Assembly: GCF_002865645.1 (NCBI RefSeq)
Contig: NW_020194619.1
Coordinates: 2,702,442-2,766,441, forward strand
Length of the DNA stretch: 64,000 nt
From: Hyaloscypha bicolor E
Taxonomy: Eukaryota > Ascomycota > Leotiomycetes > Helotiales > Hyaloscyphaceae
Direction of reading: 5' to 3'
A program made the position numbers and the translations under genes. The notes beneath the pieces are model-generated. The model had not been told where the DNA came from. It was given only the letters and a program-made list of their open reading frames with translations, and ran no database searches. This document shows, piece by piece, positions 48,800 to 61,899 of this stretch. The number at the start of each line of letters is the position of its first letter. Position 1 is the stretch's first letter.

Positions 48800-51364
48800 T
48801 AAAAGCGTTAGAACTATTTCTAGAGGATCGTAAAATATTCAAAAGGGACAACCCGCGACAGAAGATCCTTCAAACAATCGTAACTTCTTGCATTGCCCAC
48901 GGTATTAAAGCAAAGCCAGGAAGGTCTGGGACCTCTACCAGGCTGACTCGCCTAAATGTCCCCTCTTCGGTCCCAGGCTGAAGAAGGAGACAGAATATTA
49001 CACGCCATGTATAGCTTTTCTGACTTTCCGCTTCTCGAACGGTAGCAAGCTGTAACATCCCAATATTACTTGTTTGAAGTTTCTGGAGCCTGTATGACTT
49101 CTGATCGAGATTAACTAGTAACTGCCCGATCTTGAAGCAAAGCTTCCTTGTCTTATTATACCATTCTATCGCGGCAGACAGGTGCGAAGCTTCCGGACCC
49201 GAACCCTCGGATGAGCCGTATTGGGATGCTGAGCGTCCTGTATCTGAAATTTCCCGGTCTGAGTCTGATAGATCAATGTCCGGGTCCTCTGAACTTGAAC
49301 GCTCTTGGTCAGAGTAGTGCAAAGGCAAATAATCGGGGTTTGAATTGTCTAAGGGTGGATCTTGCAGCGCTTGGTGCTCCAAACCTGAATCCTTCGCCTT
49401 GGAACGCTTGTTATCGAACTGTTATAATCTTTATTGGTCTTTATTTGAGCCCTCTAATTCGCGCTATTGCATGGCCCGTTGCATGGCTTGTTGGTCAGAT
49501 TCCTGGTCTTCTAGGTCCAAGTCTAGGGCCTGTAGACTGTCTAGTCCTGTATTCTCCAAATCCGAATGCTTGCCCAAATCTGAATCCTCTTCTTTCAGGT
49601 CTAAACAATCCTTATCTGAATCTGAATGCTCTGAGTCATGACCCTCTGCGTCGGAGTCTTCAAATTCTGACCCTAAGCCAAAGTATGCCTCCAGTCCCAA
49701 GTAGGTCTCGGTTACGGAAAATCCGATTTGTATATCTTTTCCGCTCTCCCACTGCTTCAAGTCAAGCCAGAGGCTGCAAAGACAAAGATGCCCTGAGCTC
49801 ACAGACCCATAAGGACCTCCGTGCATGGTTACAACTTCACAACCTAATATTTCCGCTCTAAATTTGGATTTCGTCAATTTCTGCTTACAGATGGTAAAGA
49901 TAATAAAGATCGGTTTCTGCACAAAATTCCAAAGCAGCCCAACTCCACGAGGGAGCAATATATGTCTCTGGAGTTTGACCTAAGCCACGCATCTTCCACG
50001 AGAGTTCCAAATATACGTCTTCAGCCCAGATTCCGGCCCAATAAGTATATCCAGATTGGGCCTGAATTCCTTGAGCAAGACCTGAAATCGCAATCAGCCG
50101 ATCGGTTTGGAAGGTCAAAGACCGCTTTGTATAATTGATAAGCAAGCTTGTCCATCGGAGTCCATGCCCAAGACTTCTAATATACGTGGGAAATCTTGTG
50201 CCCAGGATATGACTTCTCCCAAAGCTTGGATTTAGAAAATATCTTTTCGGGTTTTTGTAAAAGCCGCTATTCGGTGGCCATATTTCTGGATTCATATCGG
50301 ACTTATAGATAACCTGCCGTTAATACTCCCAAACTAGTTGTATCGAAGTATAATATAAAGTCTGCGGAAACAGCGCTTCCTCTTAAAGCATCCAATCTCG
50401 AGAACTTAAAACTGGGCCGGACCCCAGTTGCCTTGCAGTAGAGGCCTGACAAGCGATATTCGTTCCATGAAAGATTATACTCGGCTTTTCAGTTTCCGTC
50501 TCGAACAGGTTAGTGGAAATCGATATTCTCGTCTCCGCAAGCCTTTTTGTATTAAGAAATCCTTCTGCATCTGAGGACGCATTGTCAGTAGCAATACAGA
50601 TTGTGCAGTCCTTATAATAGTCTCTCATGCAGCTTGATTCGGCTAACCAGTCTGCTTGAGCTTCGGCATTAGAGCCTTGAAGTATGCAAATAGAGTCCAC
50701 CCATAGGCACTTAAAGCCCATGCCTCTAGTAACGGAGATGGCATCTTTGACCGTACAGGGAAGCTCAGTATACTTTAATTCACGCACCCCAGAGGTCAGA
50801 TTTATAGCAGTGGTAATATATCCCGCACTTTATTCTCAATAATAACTCAACGCCAGATAGCTCCCAACTTCTCCCTCCGACAATGTTCGCCTGGGCTGCA
50901 GGAGAGTCTTATTTCGATTATCAAGTCAATAACGAGAACTTCAATTAGGGCTAGGCAGGGATAAATGATTATATCTTACCGTATTTACAAAATATGCGAA
51001 CCGAAGATGTGAAATAGAATCTTGGGTCGTAAGGTTGCAGGCCTCCGTAGAATAAAATCTGTGCAACTTCTCCGAAAGCATTCTTGCTATCCGTAGTTAC
51101 GTAGTTTGAAATACCGTAAGCCCTATAATTAATAGCTGGATTTTGCGACTCAAATCGGGAACTTTGATCGCCCCACAGGCCTGCTCCTTTAAGTATCTCA
51201 ATATATAGCTTACAGCCTCTGCTAGCTGCTGCTTTTAAGCCTGCGTAAGTGTGGTGAGGGACCCTCTCGATAATATAGCTGTCGTAAATAGAGGGCGGAT
51301 CCAGCTGAGATGCTCGGAAGCAGAGTCCGCCAAAGTCGACCGACTTGCAGACGTCGCAAAGCAT
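48800..51364 (-). pseudogene. second HET-domain gene, inactivated, with long acidic Ser/Asp tail
   Basis: ATG at 51364 (MLCDVCKSVDFGGLCF) begins a HET-type N-terminus with AAASRGCKLYIEILK. The core reads YLALSYY*E*SAGYITTA (50790-50855), then LPCTVKDAISVTRGMGFKCLWVDSICILQ and DYYKDCTICIATDNASSDAEGF. Then come LTFQTDRLIAISGLAQGIQ and YIAPSWSWAALEF (about 49930-50150). The canonical LSYCWG motif is destroyed by TGA (50836-50838) and TAA (50830-50832), explained by G-to-A/C-to-T changes. A Ser/Asp-rich tail (about 49200-49680) follows, interrupted by TAG and two TAAs (49422-49466) at likely Gln codons. The frame ends near 48870 or, past a TGA, about 48770. Confidence 0.85.
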
Positions 51365-51929
51365 TATATCATTAAAAGAACAATCGGTTGAGTCGACAAT
51401 CAAAGTCGTTATTTGATATGTACAGATGAGAATTGCACTGCTCTCAATTGCGCAGGATAATGCTTTGTTGCTGCCTGGTAATGTGCTGTATCAGCCACTC
51501 AAGGTAACAGCTTATTGGAAGTAAATTGCAGCCAGTAAGAAACGGTTCGTTTCCAAATCAGCAGGTGTAACTACGTATTGCCGCAGAGGACATTTATTGA
51601 AGAACTACGCCACAATTACTAAAGGGGCTTAGCCGAGACAAACGGCACTATACCAGTATTCAGCGCTTTGTAACAGCCAGACACCACAGGCCTTGTCAAG
51701 TTTGTCAGCTTTAATAAATATACCGTCCAAGGGCGTTTCCCAAGCCAGCTCTACTATATACAGCCCTCGTCTTCCTGCAGAAGCTGTGCTTGAAGTTTAT
51801 CTCATTCATCGAAGGAGGTGCCATGGTGGTGAGGGATAATTTTTGGCAATAGAAAATTGATTGGCAGTGGCTGCTTATAAGAAGGTGACATACTACCCGG
51901 GGGCTCCTAGGCTGGTTCAGAAGAGCTTA
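51365..51929. other. no gene seen
   Basis: GC content is moderate with short frames only. It lies between two HET relics on the same strand. Confidence 0.4.
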
Positions 51930-52135
51930 AGGCGGCGATGTATACTAGAATAATCGAAACGCACACGAACGAACACCCTCACAAAGTCGAGGCGAAAACC
52001 TCGTTTTTTCGCGGTATTTCGCTCAGTGTTGATCGAGATAGATGCATTGTGCGTCAATCCAAAATACTGTGCTGTTTCGGTGGAAGGCAGACTTTGTAAA
52101 AGCTCGAGTGCATCTAGAAGGTTGTGTTTCACAAA
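51930..52135 (-). pseudogene. third HET-domain fragment
   Basis: The minus strand reads HNLLDALELLQSLPSTETAQ and, after a one-base shift, VFWIDAQCIYLDQH, matching the HET block L..AL..LR...FWIDA.CI.Q. A TGA follows immediately. The remainder loses similarity. Only about 200 bp remain, directly beside the AT-rich block. Confidence 0.55.
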
Positions 52136-52425
52136 GAATGCATGCTATTTGACCTTAATTCCTCCCGTACTCTCATAGATAATCTCGGCAAGGGGTGCCT
52201 GCTCTGGGAAAGGCAATATCGGGTTGCCCCATGAATAGGAAAGGTCAATAAATAGCAGCGCTGCATTTAATGCCTTAACTTAAGAGATTTTAGCTATATT
52301 ACTAATATATTATATTTATATTTTATTATATAATCTTTTTACTTTAATTAATTTAATATAAAACTTTTTTTAAGCCTTTATAATAGCTAAATACTTTAAT
52401 AGTACTTTTATAAATCGAATTATTA

Positions 52426-52603
52426 TATTTATTATTTATATATTTATTATTTATATATTTATTATTTATATATTTATTATTTATATATTTATTATTTATA
52501 TATTTATTATTTATATATATTATTTATATATTTATTATTTATATATTTATTATTTATATATTTATTATTTATATATTTATTATTTATATATTTATTATTT
52601 ATA
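52426..52603. repeat. 15-bp AT minisatellite, 12 units
   Basis: Eleven exact copies of TATTTATTATTTATA plus one 13-bp copy (52516-52528) lie head to tail. The tract marks the beginning of the right AT block. Confidence 0.95.
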
Positions 52604-55145
52604 TATTTCTTTATAAATATATAATTATTAAGTAATATAAGCTTTTAATAAATAAAAGGCTCTTAACTAAAATAAAGCAAGATTATATTAATTAAAGTAA
52701 GTTATTTTATAATTGCTTTCTTTTTTTAATTTAAGTAATATTATAATACCTAGTATAAAAGTATAATTTACTAAGGATAGGATATTAGAAACAGGTATAA
52801 AACAAAGCTAAGCCGGAATTATTTGAGTAAAATAATACTAAAGGTTAAGGCATTTTCTCTATTTTATTCTATGGCTTAATATTTTCTAATATATAAGATT
52901 CTTTAAACTTTAAGCCTTTAACTATTATATTAATTCTACTATTATATAATACTAAGCTTATTTAACTCGGCCTATAGAGGCAATATAATACTATTAGTAA
53001 AGAACCTATATTTGTTTTTAGAAAGCAAAATTAGAATACTACTTTTAATATTTAATAATCTTCTTAAACTATAAAGAACTAAAGAGCTTAGCTAGAAATA
53101 TAATATTCTTTATAATTTAGTTAATCCCAGAGTCTGGCTCTTAACTAGAGCAAATAATACTTCCTTTCTAGTAATTAGTTCTTTACTAATATAAAAAAAG
53201 AAAAATACTATTCTCTATAATCTAATTAATCTCGGAATTTGGTTCTTAACTAGAGTAAATAATATTTTTTTAATACTAATAAAAGTAAAAGAACCGGCTT
53301 TCTTTTTTAATATAAAAAGAATTAGTTATGATTTATTAATTTAAAATAAGAAAGAAAATAGTCGGTTTTAGTCTATTAATTTAAAATTAGATAAGGTAAT
53401 AATTAGTTATAATTTACTAATATTAAATAAGAAGAATCTATTTAATATTTATTTCTATAGCTAATATATCTTCTAAAGCTATTATAGATAGCCTAAAATC
53501 AAATACTACTATTATAAGTATATTAGATAAGAGGCCCTAGAATAATAAAATAAAGAAGCCGGATTTTAATATTATAAATTTATATTACCGGAAAAGATAT
53601 TATAATACTATTCCGGAAAAGAATATTAAGAAATAGCTAGCTAACTTGAAATTCAAAATCGGTATAAATGCCTTAAAAATAAATAAAGCCTAGTAGAAAT
53701 TACTTATATAAAATAACCTTATTAATAAATACTATTTTATAGCTAATAAATAAGTGAAATACTACTAGAAATTCTATTTATATATTAACTAATTTACTAA
53801 GAAAGTTAATAATCTAAAGGTAATTACTAGTTAATTTTATATAAAAAAAAGACTAATATAAGAAAAAGCTATAAAATAAAAATCCAAGTAAGTAGATATT
53901 TAGGAATACTATAGGTCCCTATTAGAAGAACTATATAAAAGCTAATATTAGGGCTCTTTTCTACTTTTAGTCTATAGTAATTAATTATAGCTTATTAGAA
54001 TTAAGAATTCTATTCTATTTATAGGCAAAAATAATTATTAAATTAATAATTAGATATTTAATATAAGAAATAAATTAATATAAAACTTTTCTGAATTTAA
54101 TAATAAACTATTAAAAATTATTTATATAATATAATTAATTACCGGAAATACCTATAACTTTATTTATTATTAACTAGAACCTGAATTAGTTAAATAGATT
54201 TTAATTATTAAATAGATTTTTAAGATTCTCTAAAAAGCTTATTATAAAAGTAAAGAGATAAAATACTAGGAAATAAAAAAGATATATTAGTACCTGAGAT
54301 AAAGAAATAAGCTATTTCTAGTATTCTAAATAGAATTTATTTACTTAATAATAAAACTAGGGAAATTACTAGATAATTAATATAATAATTTAATAAATAA
54401 GATAAATCTCGAACTATTTAAAAGCTTAAATAATAAGAAGTTTAACTTATTTAGAAATCTTATTAAGTAATATATAAAATAAGAAAATAGGCTTCTTTTA
54501 ATTAAGAACTAATAATTCTAGAAGAAATAATTAATAGAAACTATTTGTTATTAAATACTATCTCGAATTAGAAAGCCTGCCAGAAATTAAGAAGCTATTA
54601 TAATTTCATATTTAATAAATTAACTATAATAGCTAGTATTTTTATAACTAAAAGAGATAATTTACTAAAAATTTAAAAAGAAATTAAATTAGCCTAAAAA
54701 TCTCTATTATTATATTTATAGAAAGCCTGGATATATAAATAAAGCCTATTCTAATATTAATAAGATTATATTTATTAAAGAGAATTATTTAGAGAAAGCT
54801 AATTATTTAAAAATAAATAATAATACTAATTTCTATTTACTATTTAATAAAAAGTATAATATTAATAAGTTAAGAAAAGCCTAGTTCTAGATATAAAAAT
54901 AGCCTTTCTAGAATAAGAATTCTATTAAAGACCTATAGATCTTATTTAATTAATTAGTAAAAACCAGTTTTTTATTAAATATAAAATATACTAGAAAGGC
55001 AAAACTATAATCTTCTAGTATTTAGTAAATACTAGAATAAATATATATATTCTAATTAACTAAAAACATATTTATCTTTTAATAAAAGTATTATAAATAC
55101 TTTTATATAAACTTAAATCCCTATTTCCTTATAAGGTTTTAATAA
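52604..55145. repeat. AT-rich degraded repeat DNA, unresolved
   Basis: No coding frame is present. Short direct repeats occur (for example ctcggaatttggttcttaac-like segments at 53125 and 53230), suggesting old duplicated sequence. The copia element was inserted into it at 55150. Confidence 0.45.
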
Positions 55146-55150
55146 ATAAC

Positions 55151-55447
55151 TATTAGTATAGCTATTTCTTTGAAAGTTATATATATAGTTACGGGATACG
55201 GGATATAAAATATAGGTAATAAGATATAAGTAATAGAATATGGGATACGGGATATAGTTATATAACCTCGCGTCTCATTAGTAACTTAACTAGTAGACTA
55301 GACCCTTTTAGGCTTAGCAGATTTAGGGATCGCATATTAATACTATAATACTATAATCCCTACTTCTAAAGAATAACTTTACTAACCTTATATAAATAGT
55401 ATTTCTATACTTATATAATAGTATTATATATTACTAGTAAACTAATA
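55151..55447 (+). repeat. 5' LTR of the copia element
   Basis: It begins TATTAGTATAGC and ends GTAAACTAATA, like the 3' LTR, and is 297 bp long. Internal ggatacgggatat sub-repeats and a conserved tail around 55290-55380 are shared with the other two LTR copies. Confidence 0.9.
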
Positions 55448-56512
55448 CTAATTAGTTTATATATATAGATTAGGAAGAATTAAGCTATACTTGCCTAAGA
55501 TTTAGTTACTTAGGGGCAAAGCTATTATTCTAGTTAAAGAGAAAATAACTATTAATTCTATTATCTATAATTTAGTTATATAGGCAGGAAAAATACTTAA
55601 TCTTATTAAGGTCTAATTATATTATATTAAAGAAAGGAATATCTATTAGTTATATTACCTGTAATTCGGTTATATAAATAGGAAAAGTATTTAATCTTAC
55701 TAAGTACTAAAATAATTAGCTATTTTGGCTATCTTATTTTATTTCTATTTAACTCTTATAAAATTCTCTTAAAAACTACCTTCTTTTAAATCCCTGGGGC
55801 TCTTGAGCTTTAGAACTATTAAGTTCTCCCGAAATCTTAATATTTTACTTCTTAAATTTCATTTCCTAAATTTCTTATTATAAATAAAATTTTTACCTTA
55901 AATATAATATCTTCTATAAACTATTTACTTTACAAATTACTCTTCTCTTTATAAATCTATTCTTCTTATAAACTACTATATCTCGAATTAGATACAAGCC
56001 TATAGAATATATAATAGCGAAATATATTATAGTAAATAATTTCTTTATTAGATTTATCTAATTAGATTATTTTATATATAATAATAATTATAAGGAATTA
56101 GTAAGAAAGTAAAGATATGAAATTAACCTAAACTTTATTAGAGTAAATAAGATAATTAAGTTCTTAAATACTAAGCTATTTTAATATATTTTCTATAAAA
56201 TAATTAATAATAATCTTTGAGAACTATTTAGATATAACTTTAAGAATTTTACTTATTAAAGAAACTTTAATAAATTTAAATTCCTGGAGATATTATACTT
56301 ATATAAGATTCTTTAGTATAGTAATATATTTATATAATAGAATAGTAGTATTAATACTATTATAAATACCCTATATATTATTATAAAAGAAGATATATAG
56401 TATATATAATTAAACGAGAATATATTAGTAGCTAGACTAGATCTTATTAAGGAACTAATTCTATTAGGCTTTATTATTCTTATAAAAAATAAGTACCTAG
56501 AACCTATTATCT

Positions 56513-58878
56513 TTAATATTTCTATACTATTACCTTCTTTACTATTTTTTTATTACTATATCCTATATTTCTACTAGATTTATATACTAGTATAAAAGCT
56601 TTAGGAATAAATAGTATACTTTTACTAGTTTCATTACTACTATTATAACTATATCCGAATAACCCTTAATTTCTTTTAATTATAAGACTTATTAGGGAAG
56701 TTACTAAGATTTATACTAAAGAGTAAAAGTATAATAAATCTAATAGTAATTTTAATTATAAACTTACTATTTTCCTTAATATTTACTAATATATAAAGCT
56801 TTTATAAGAGGCACTAATGCGAGCTTTTCTTACTATACTAAAGAAACTAGCTCAAAACTACTTTCTATAGTAACTAGCTCTCTTAATACATATATAAAGA
56901 GGCTTATATTAATATCTATAGCTTTTTTAAAGGCCCTGGATTCGAATATTAAAATTTAGATAAGTAAAACGCTATTATATTAGCTTCTATAATAGCTAAA
57001 TTTCCGGAAAAGACAATATTTGAGACTATTTAATTACTAATTAATAAACTATATTAATTATAGTATAGTCTTATATCTAACTTGCAAAATATTAAATTTT
57101 TTTATAATAAAATTATTACCTCTTACTAAGGCTTCCGGGTATATAAATATATAATCTCAGATTCTTTTATAAATCTCGGCTAGCTTATTAATAAGCTTTA
57201 GTTATCTATTACTATATATAAGAATAAATAATAAGCTAATCCCGAAACTTTCTTTATTAATTAATAATATTATTCTTAAAACCCTCTAAGCTATTATTTC
57301 TCTAGAAATTATTAATATGGACCTAGCTATAACTTCGGAACCCGAAATAACTATTTCAAGCCCTATAATTATAATAATTATATCCTAAAGTCGTGTTTTA
57401 TATATAAGAAACCCAAATACCGCTTATAGAAATATATACTAGAGAAATAAAAGACTAAGAAGACTTGATTTAGGAATAGAAATATCTATTAGTTTAGATC
57501 CCAAAATACCTGTAACTTTAATAAATACTTTAGTAATACTTATATATAGTATATTACTAAAGCCAAAAATAAAGAAAATAATAAGAGTAATAAGAATAAA
57601 CTAGTAAATAATACTTTTGAGGCCTTATTAGTAGAAATAAATAAAGAAGAGAAATACTACCCAGATTTCTATTTTACTTTAGTTAAGAGCTTTTTAGCTA
57701 CTTCTGCTACTCCTGCTTTACTAATAACTATAGCTAATATCCTTATAAATGACTTTATTTCCCTTTCTCTTATATATTAGATAATAGGCAAAAACTATAT
57801 CTTAAAGCCTATTAAACCCTTAATAAAAGATACCTAAACTTTTATAATTAATAGTATATTAAGATATAATACTTACTATTTTTACGAAGTTATAATTAAT
57901 ACTAGAGCTTCTAGATACTTAACTACTAGTTCTAACTAATTCCAAGCTCTCTAGTAAACTAATAATAGTATTAAATTTAATAAAACTACTAAAGATTAAG
58001 TTAATATCTAGTTTAGTATTAGATCTATATTTTCTATTAAATCTATAATAGTAAATATACTAATTAGGCAAGTATAATTTCATATTATGCCTTTAAAAAC
58101 TTTATTTTTACTTAGCTTAGCTAATATAAATAAGCTAGGAATCTATTTTAATAATCTTACTAATTATCTTATTACTTTTACTAGAAAATATATATCTATA
58201 ATATAATATTTCAGATACTTTTTCCTGCTTTAGAATACTATACTATAAGACTTTATTTCCGAATTCTTTACTTATAACTCCTGCTTTCTTATAGAGGTCA
58301 AATTATAATATCTATACTATTATTTTAGCTATCTATTTATTAGTAAGCTCCGAAATATACTAGAATAAGCAGGCTATAATATTAATATAAAAGCCCTTAA
58401 GTATCTTATAAAGTACTATAAGTAATACCAGAAATATAACTAATTACCCGGATAGATTCAAGTTTAATCAAGAATAATATAGCTTAATTACTTTGATTAT
58501 TATTAATATTGTCATATACTAGTAACCTATACTTTATTATTATTAAATAAAGGCACTTAATATAAAGCTAGTCATACGCTAAAATATTAGTAATATATAT
58601 ATGGAAAACCCAAAGTAGTATTAATAATACCTATTAGGCCCTTCCTAAAATTAGATTATAGTAAAACCCGGAAAGCATTTACAGAATGTCGTGTGTTGGC
58701 TGGGATTACGTTAAGCGACAAATAATAGGAACTAAGATAGAAAATTTATAAAAAGTCTTATAATTCCGTCCGGAATTGAAAGAATATTACAGAGCTTTCC
58801 GTTTAATAACTATCTTATTAGTATAGCCGAAATAATGAGAATTAATAAGGATACATATTCTCAAGTACTAAGCTTAAT

Positions 58879-58910
<32 letters not shown>

Positions 58911-60846
58911 TTTCTATACTATTACCTTCTTTACTATTTTTTTATTACTATATCCTATATTTCTACTAGATTTATATACTAGTATAAAAGCTTTAGGAAT
59001 AAATAGTATACTTTTACTAGTTTCATTACTACTATTATAACTATATCCGAATAACCCTTAATTTCTTTTAATTATAAGACTTATTAGGGAAGTTACTAAG
59101 ATTTATACTAAAGAGTAAAAGTATAATAAATCTAATAGTAATTTTAATTATAAACTTACTATTTTCCTTAATATTTACTAATATATAAAGCTTTTATAAG
59201 AGGCACTAATGCGAGCTTTTCTTACTATACTAAAGAAACTAGCTCAAAACTACTTTCTATAGTAACTAGCTCTCTTAATACATATATAAAGAGGCTTATA
59301 TTAATATCTATAGCTTTTTTAAAGGCCCTGGATTCGAATATTAAAATTTAGATAAGTAAAACGCTATTATATTAGCTTCTATAATAGCTAAATTTCCGGA
59401 AAAGACAATATTTGAGACTATTTAATTACTAATTAATAAACTATATTAATTATAGTATAGTCTTATATCTAACTTGCAAAATATTAAATTTTTTTATAAT
59501 AAAATTATTACCTCTTACTAAGGCTTCCGGGTATATAAATATATAATCTCAGATTCTTTTATAAATCTCGGCTAGCTTATTAATAAGCTTTAGTTATCTA
59601 TTACTATATATAAGAATAAATAATAAGCTAATCCCGAAACTTTCTTTATTAATTAATAATATTATTCTTAAAACCCTCTAAGCTATTATTTCTCTAGAAA
59701 TTATTAATATGGACCTAGCTATAACTTCGGAACCCGAAATAACTATTTCAAGCCCTATAATTATAATAATTATATCCTAAAGTCGTGTTTTATATATAAG
59801 AAACCCAAATACCGCTTATAGAAATATATACTAGAGAAATAAAAGACTAAGAAGACTTGATTTAGGAATAGAAATATCTATTAGTTTAGATCCCAAAATA
59901 CCTGTAACTTTAATAAATACTTTAGTAATACTTATATATAGTATATTACTAAAGCCAAAAATAAAGAAAATAATAAGAGTAATAAGAATAAACTAGTAAA
60001 TAATACTTTTGAGGCCTTATTAGTAGAAATAAATAAAGAAGAGAAATACTACCCAGATTTCTATTTTACTTTAGTTAAGAGCTTTTTAGCTACTTCTGCT
60101 ACTCCTGCTTTACTAATAACTATAGCTAATATCCTTATAAATGACTTTATTTCCCTTTCTCTTATATATTAGATAATAGGCAAAAACTATATCTTAAAGC
60201 CTATTAAACCCTTAATAAAAGATACCTAAACTTTTATAATTAATAGTATATTAAGATATAATACTTACTATTTTTACGAAGTTATAATTAATACTAGAGC
60301 TTCTAGATACTTAACTACTAGTTCTAACTAATTCCAAGCTCTCTAGTAAACTAATAATAGTATTAAATTTAATAAAACTACTAAAGATTAAGTTAATATC
60401 TAGTTTAGTATTAGATCTATATTTTCTATTAAATCTATAATAGTAAATATACTAATTAGGCAAGTATAATTTCATATTATGCCTTTAAAAACTTTATTTT
60501 TACTTAGCTTAGCTAATATAAATAAGCTAGGAATCTATTTTAATAATCTTACTAATTATCTTATTACTTTTACTAGAAAATATATATCTATAATATAATA
60601 TTTCAGATACTTTTTCCTGCTTTAGAATACTATACTATAAGACTTTATTTCCGAATTCTTTACTTATAACTCCTGCTTTCTTATAGAGGTCAAATTATAA
60701 TATCTATACTATTATTTTAGCTATCTATTTATTAGTAAGCTCCGAAATATACTAGAATAAGCAGGCTATAATATTAATATAAAAGCCCTTAAGTATCTTA
60801 TAAAGTACTATAAGTAATACCAGAAATATAACTAATTACCCGGATA
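56513..60846 (+). repeat. apparently exact 1942-bp direct repeat, probable assembly artefact
   Basis: Bases 56513-58454 recur at 58905-60846 with no difference that I could see (offset 2392). After 58454 the first copy continues as an indel-rich version of 60847-61262, ends in a 26-A run (58879-58904), and then the second copy begins. In DNA whose other repeats are heavily diverged this is unexpected. Confidence 0.85.
58879..58904 (+). repeat. run of 26 A at the repeat junction
   Basis: It is the longest single-base run I noticed in the window and sits exactly at the join between the noisy end of copy one and the start of copy two. Confidence 0.95.
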
Positions 60847-61899
60847 ATTCAAGTTTAATCTAAGAGATAATATTAGCTTTAATTACTTTATTATTATTAA
60901 TATTTTCTATATTACTAGTAAGCCTATACTTTATATTATTAATAAAGGCACTTAATATTAAGCTAGCTAATAGCTTTAAAATATTAGTATATTATATATT
61001 TGGAATACCCTAAAGTAGTATTAGATTAATACCTATTTAGGCCTTCCTAATTAGATTATAGTAAATACCGGAAAGCAGTTTACTAGTAAGGAATTTACTT
61101 AGCTTACAAATATTATAGGAACTAAGATTAAAATTATTTTTATAAAAGCTTATAATTCCGTCGGAATTATAGAATATTACTATAGCCCGATTTAATATAC
61201 TTATCTTATTATTATAGCCGAAATTAATAGAATTAATAAGGATACTATATTCTAAATAGCTTTTAAGGCTATTAATAATTTCGCTAGACCTAATAGTATT
61301 ATTTCAATTTTCTTGATTTATAGTACTTTACCTTAAATAACTAAATATAATATCCTATTACTAACTATATTATAGTAAATAGTAGTACTTAAGAAAGTAA
61401 TAGTAGAAATTCAGAAGCTTTAAGCTAGATACCAGATTATAAATGCCCTAAATACCCGAAATAGTCCTAGTACTACTAATATTTATAAACTTTCTTTAAA
61501 TTCGGATATTCTCATATAGTATAAAGGAAATACTAGTTAATCTAATAGTTAGAATAAGCCATATAAGCTAGTAGTTATTAATAAAGAGAACTATATACTA
61601 GCTCTATTATACGGTAATACTATTTTTTGCTTAATTTCCGTAAAGCCCTTTTATATAGGAGATATTAAGGTAATTACTAATAGCCCCGAACCTAAACCTG
61701 TTCCCGAACTTTATAGTAAGACTAAAGGTAATACAGGTATAATTCCTCTTATTATTCCCGCTATTTCATTAAAGTATAGTAAAAGACGCCCTTGCAAGAA
61801 CCCGGATTTTATAGTATTCTTATAGAATAATAACTTATATAAGAACTCCCGTTAAGTTAAAGTTACTAGCCTTCTAGAAAAGGACATATTTGAGATTAC

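Noticed and set aside
51980..52015. Hairpin followed by T-run (gaggcgaaaacctcgtttttt) resembling a terminator
   Set aside because: It lies inside a HET fragment and is a palindromic accident of coding sequence; such terminators are not used by RNA polymerase II.
52426..52603. AT minisatellite as a possible centromere or telomere marker
   Set aside because: Only 12 units; no telomere motif and no larger array.
56513..60846. True recent tandem duplication or gene conversion inside the copia element
   Set aside because: Possible, but the indel-rich tail and poly-A at the join, and the normal length after removal, fit an assembly fault better.
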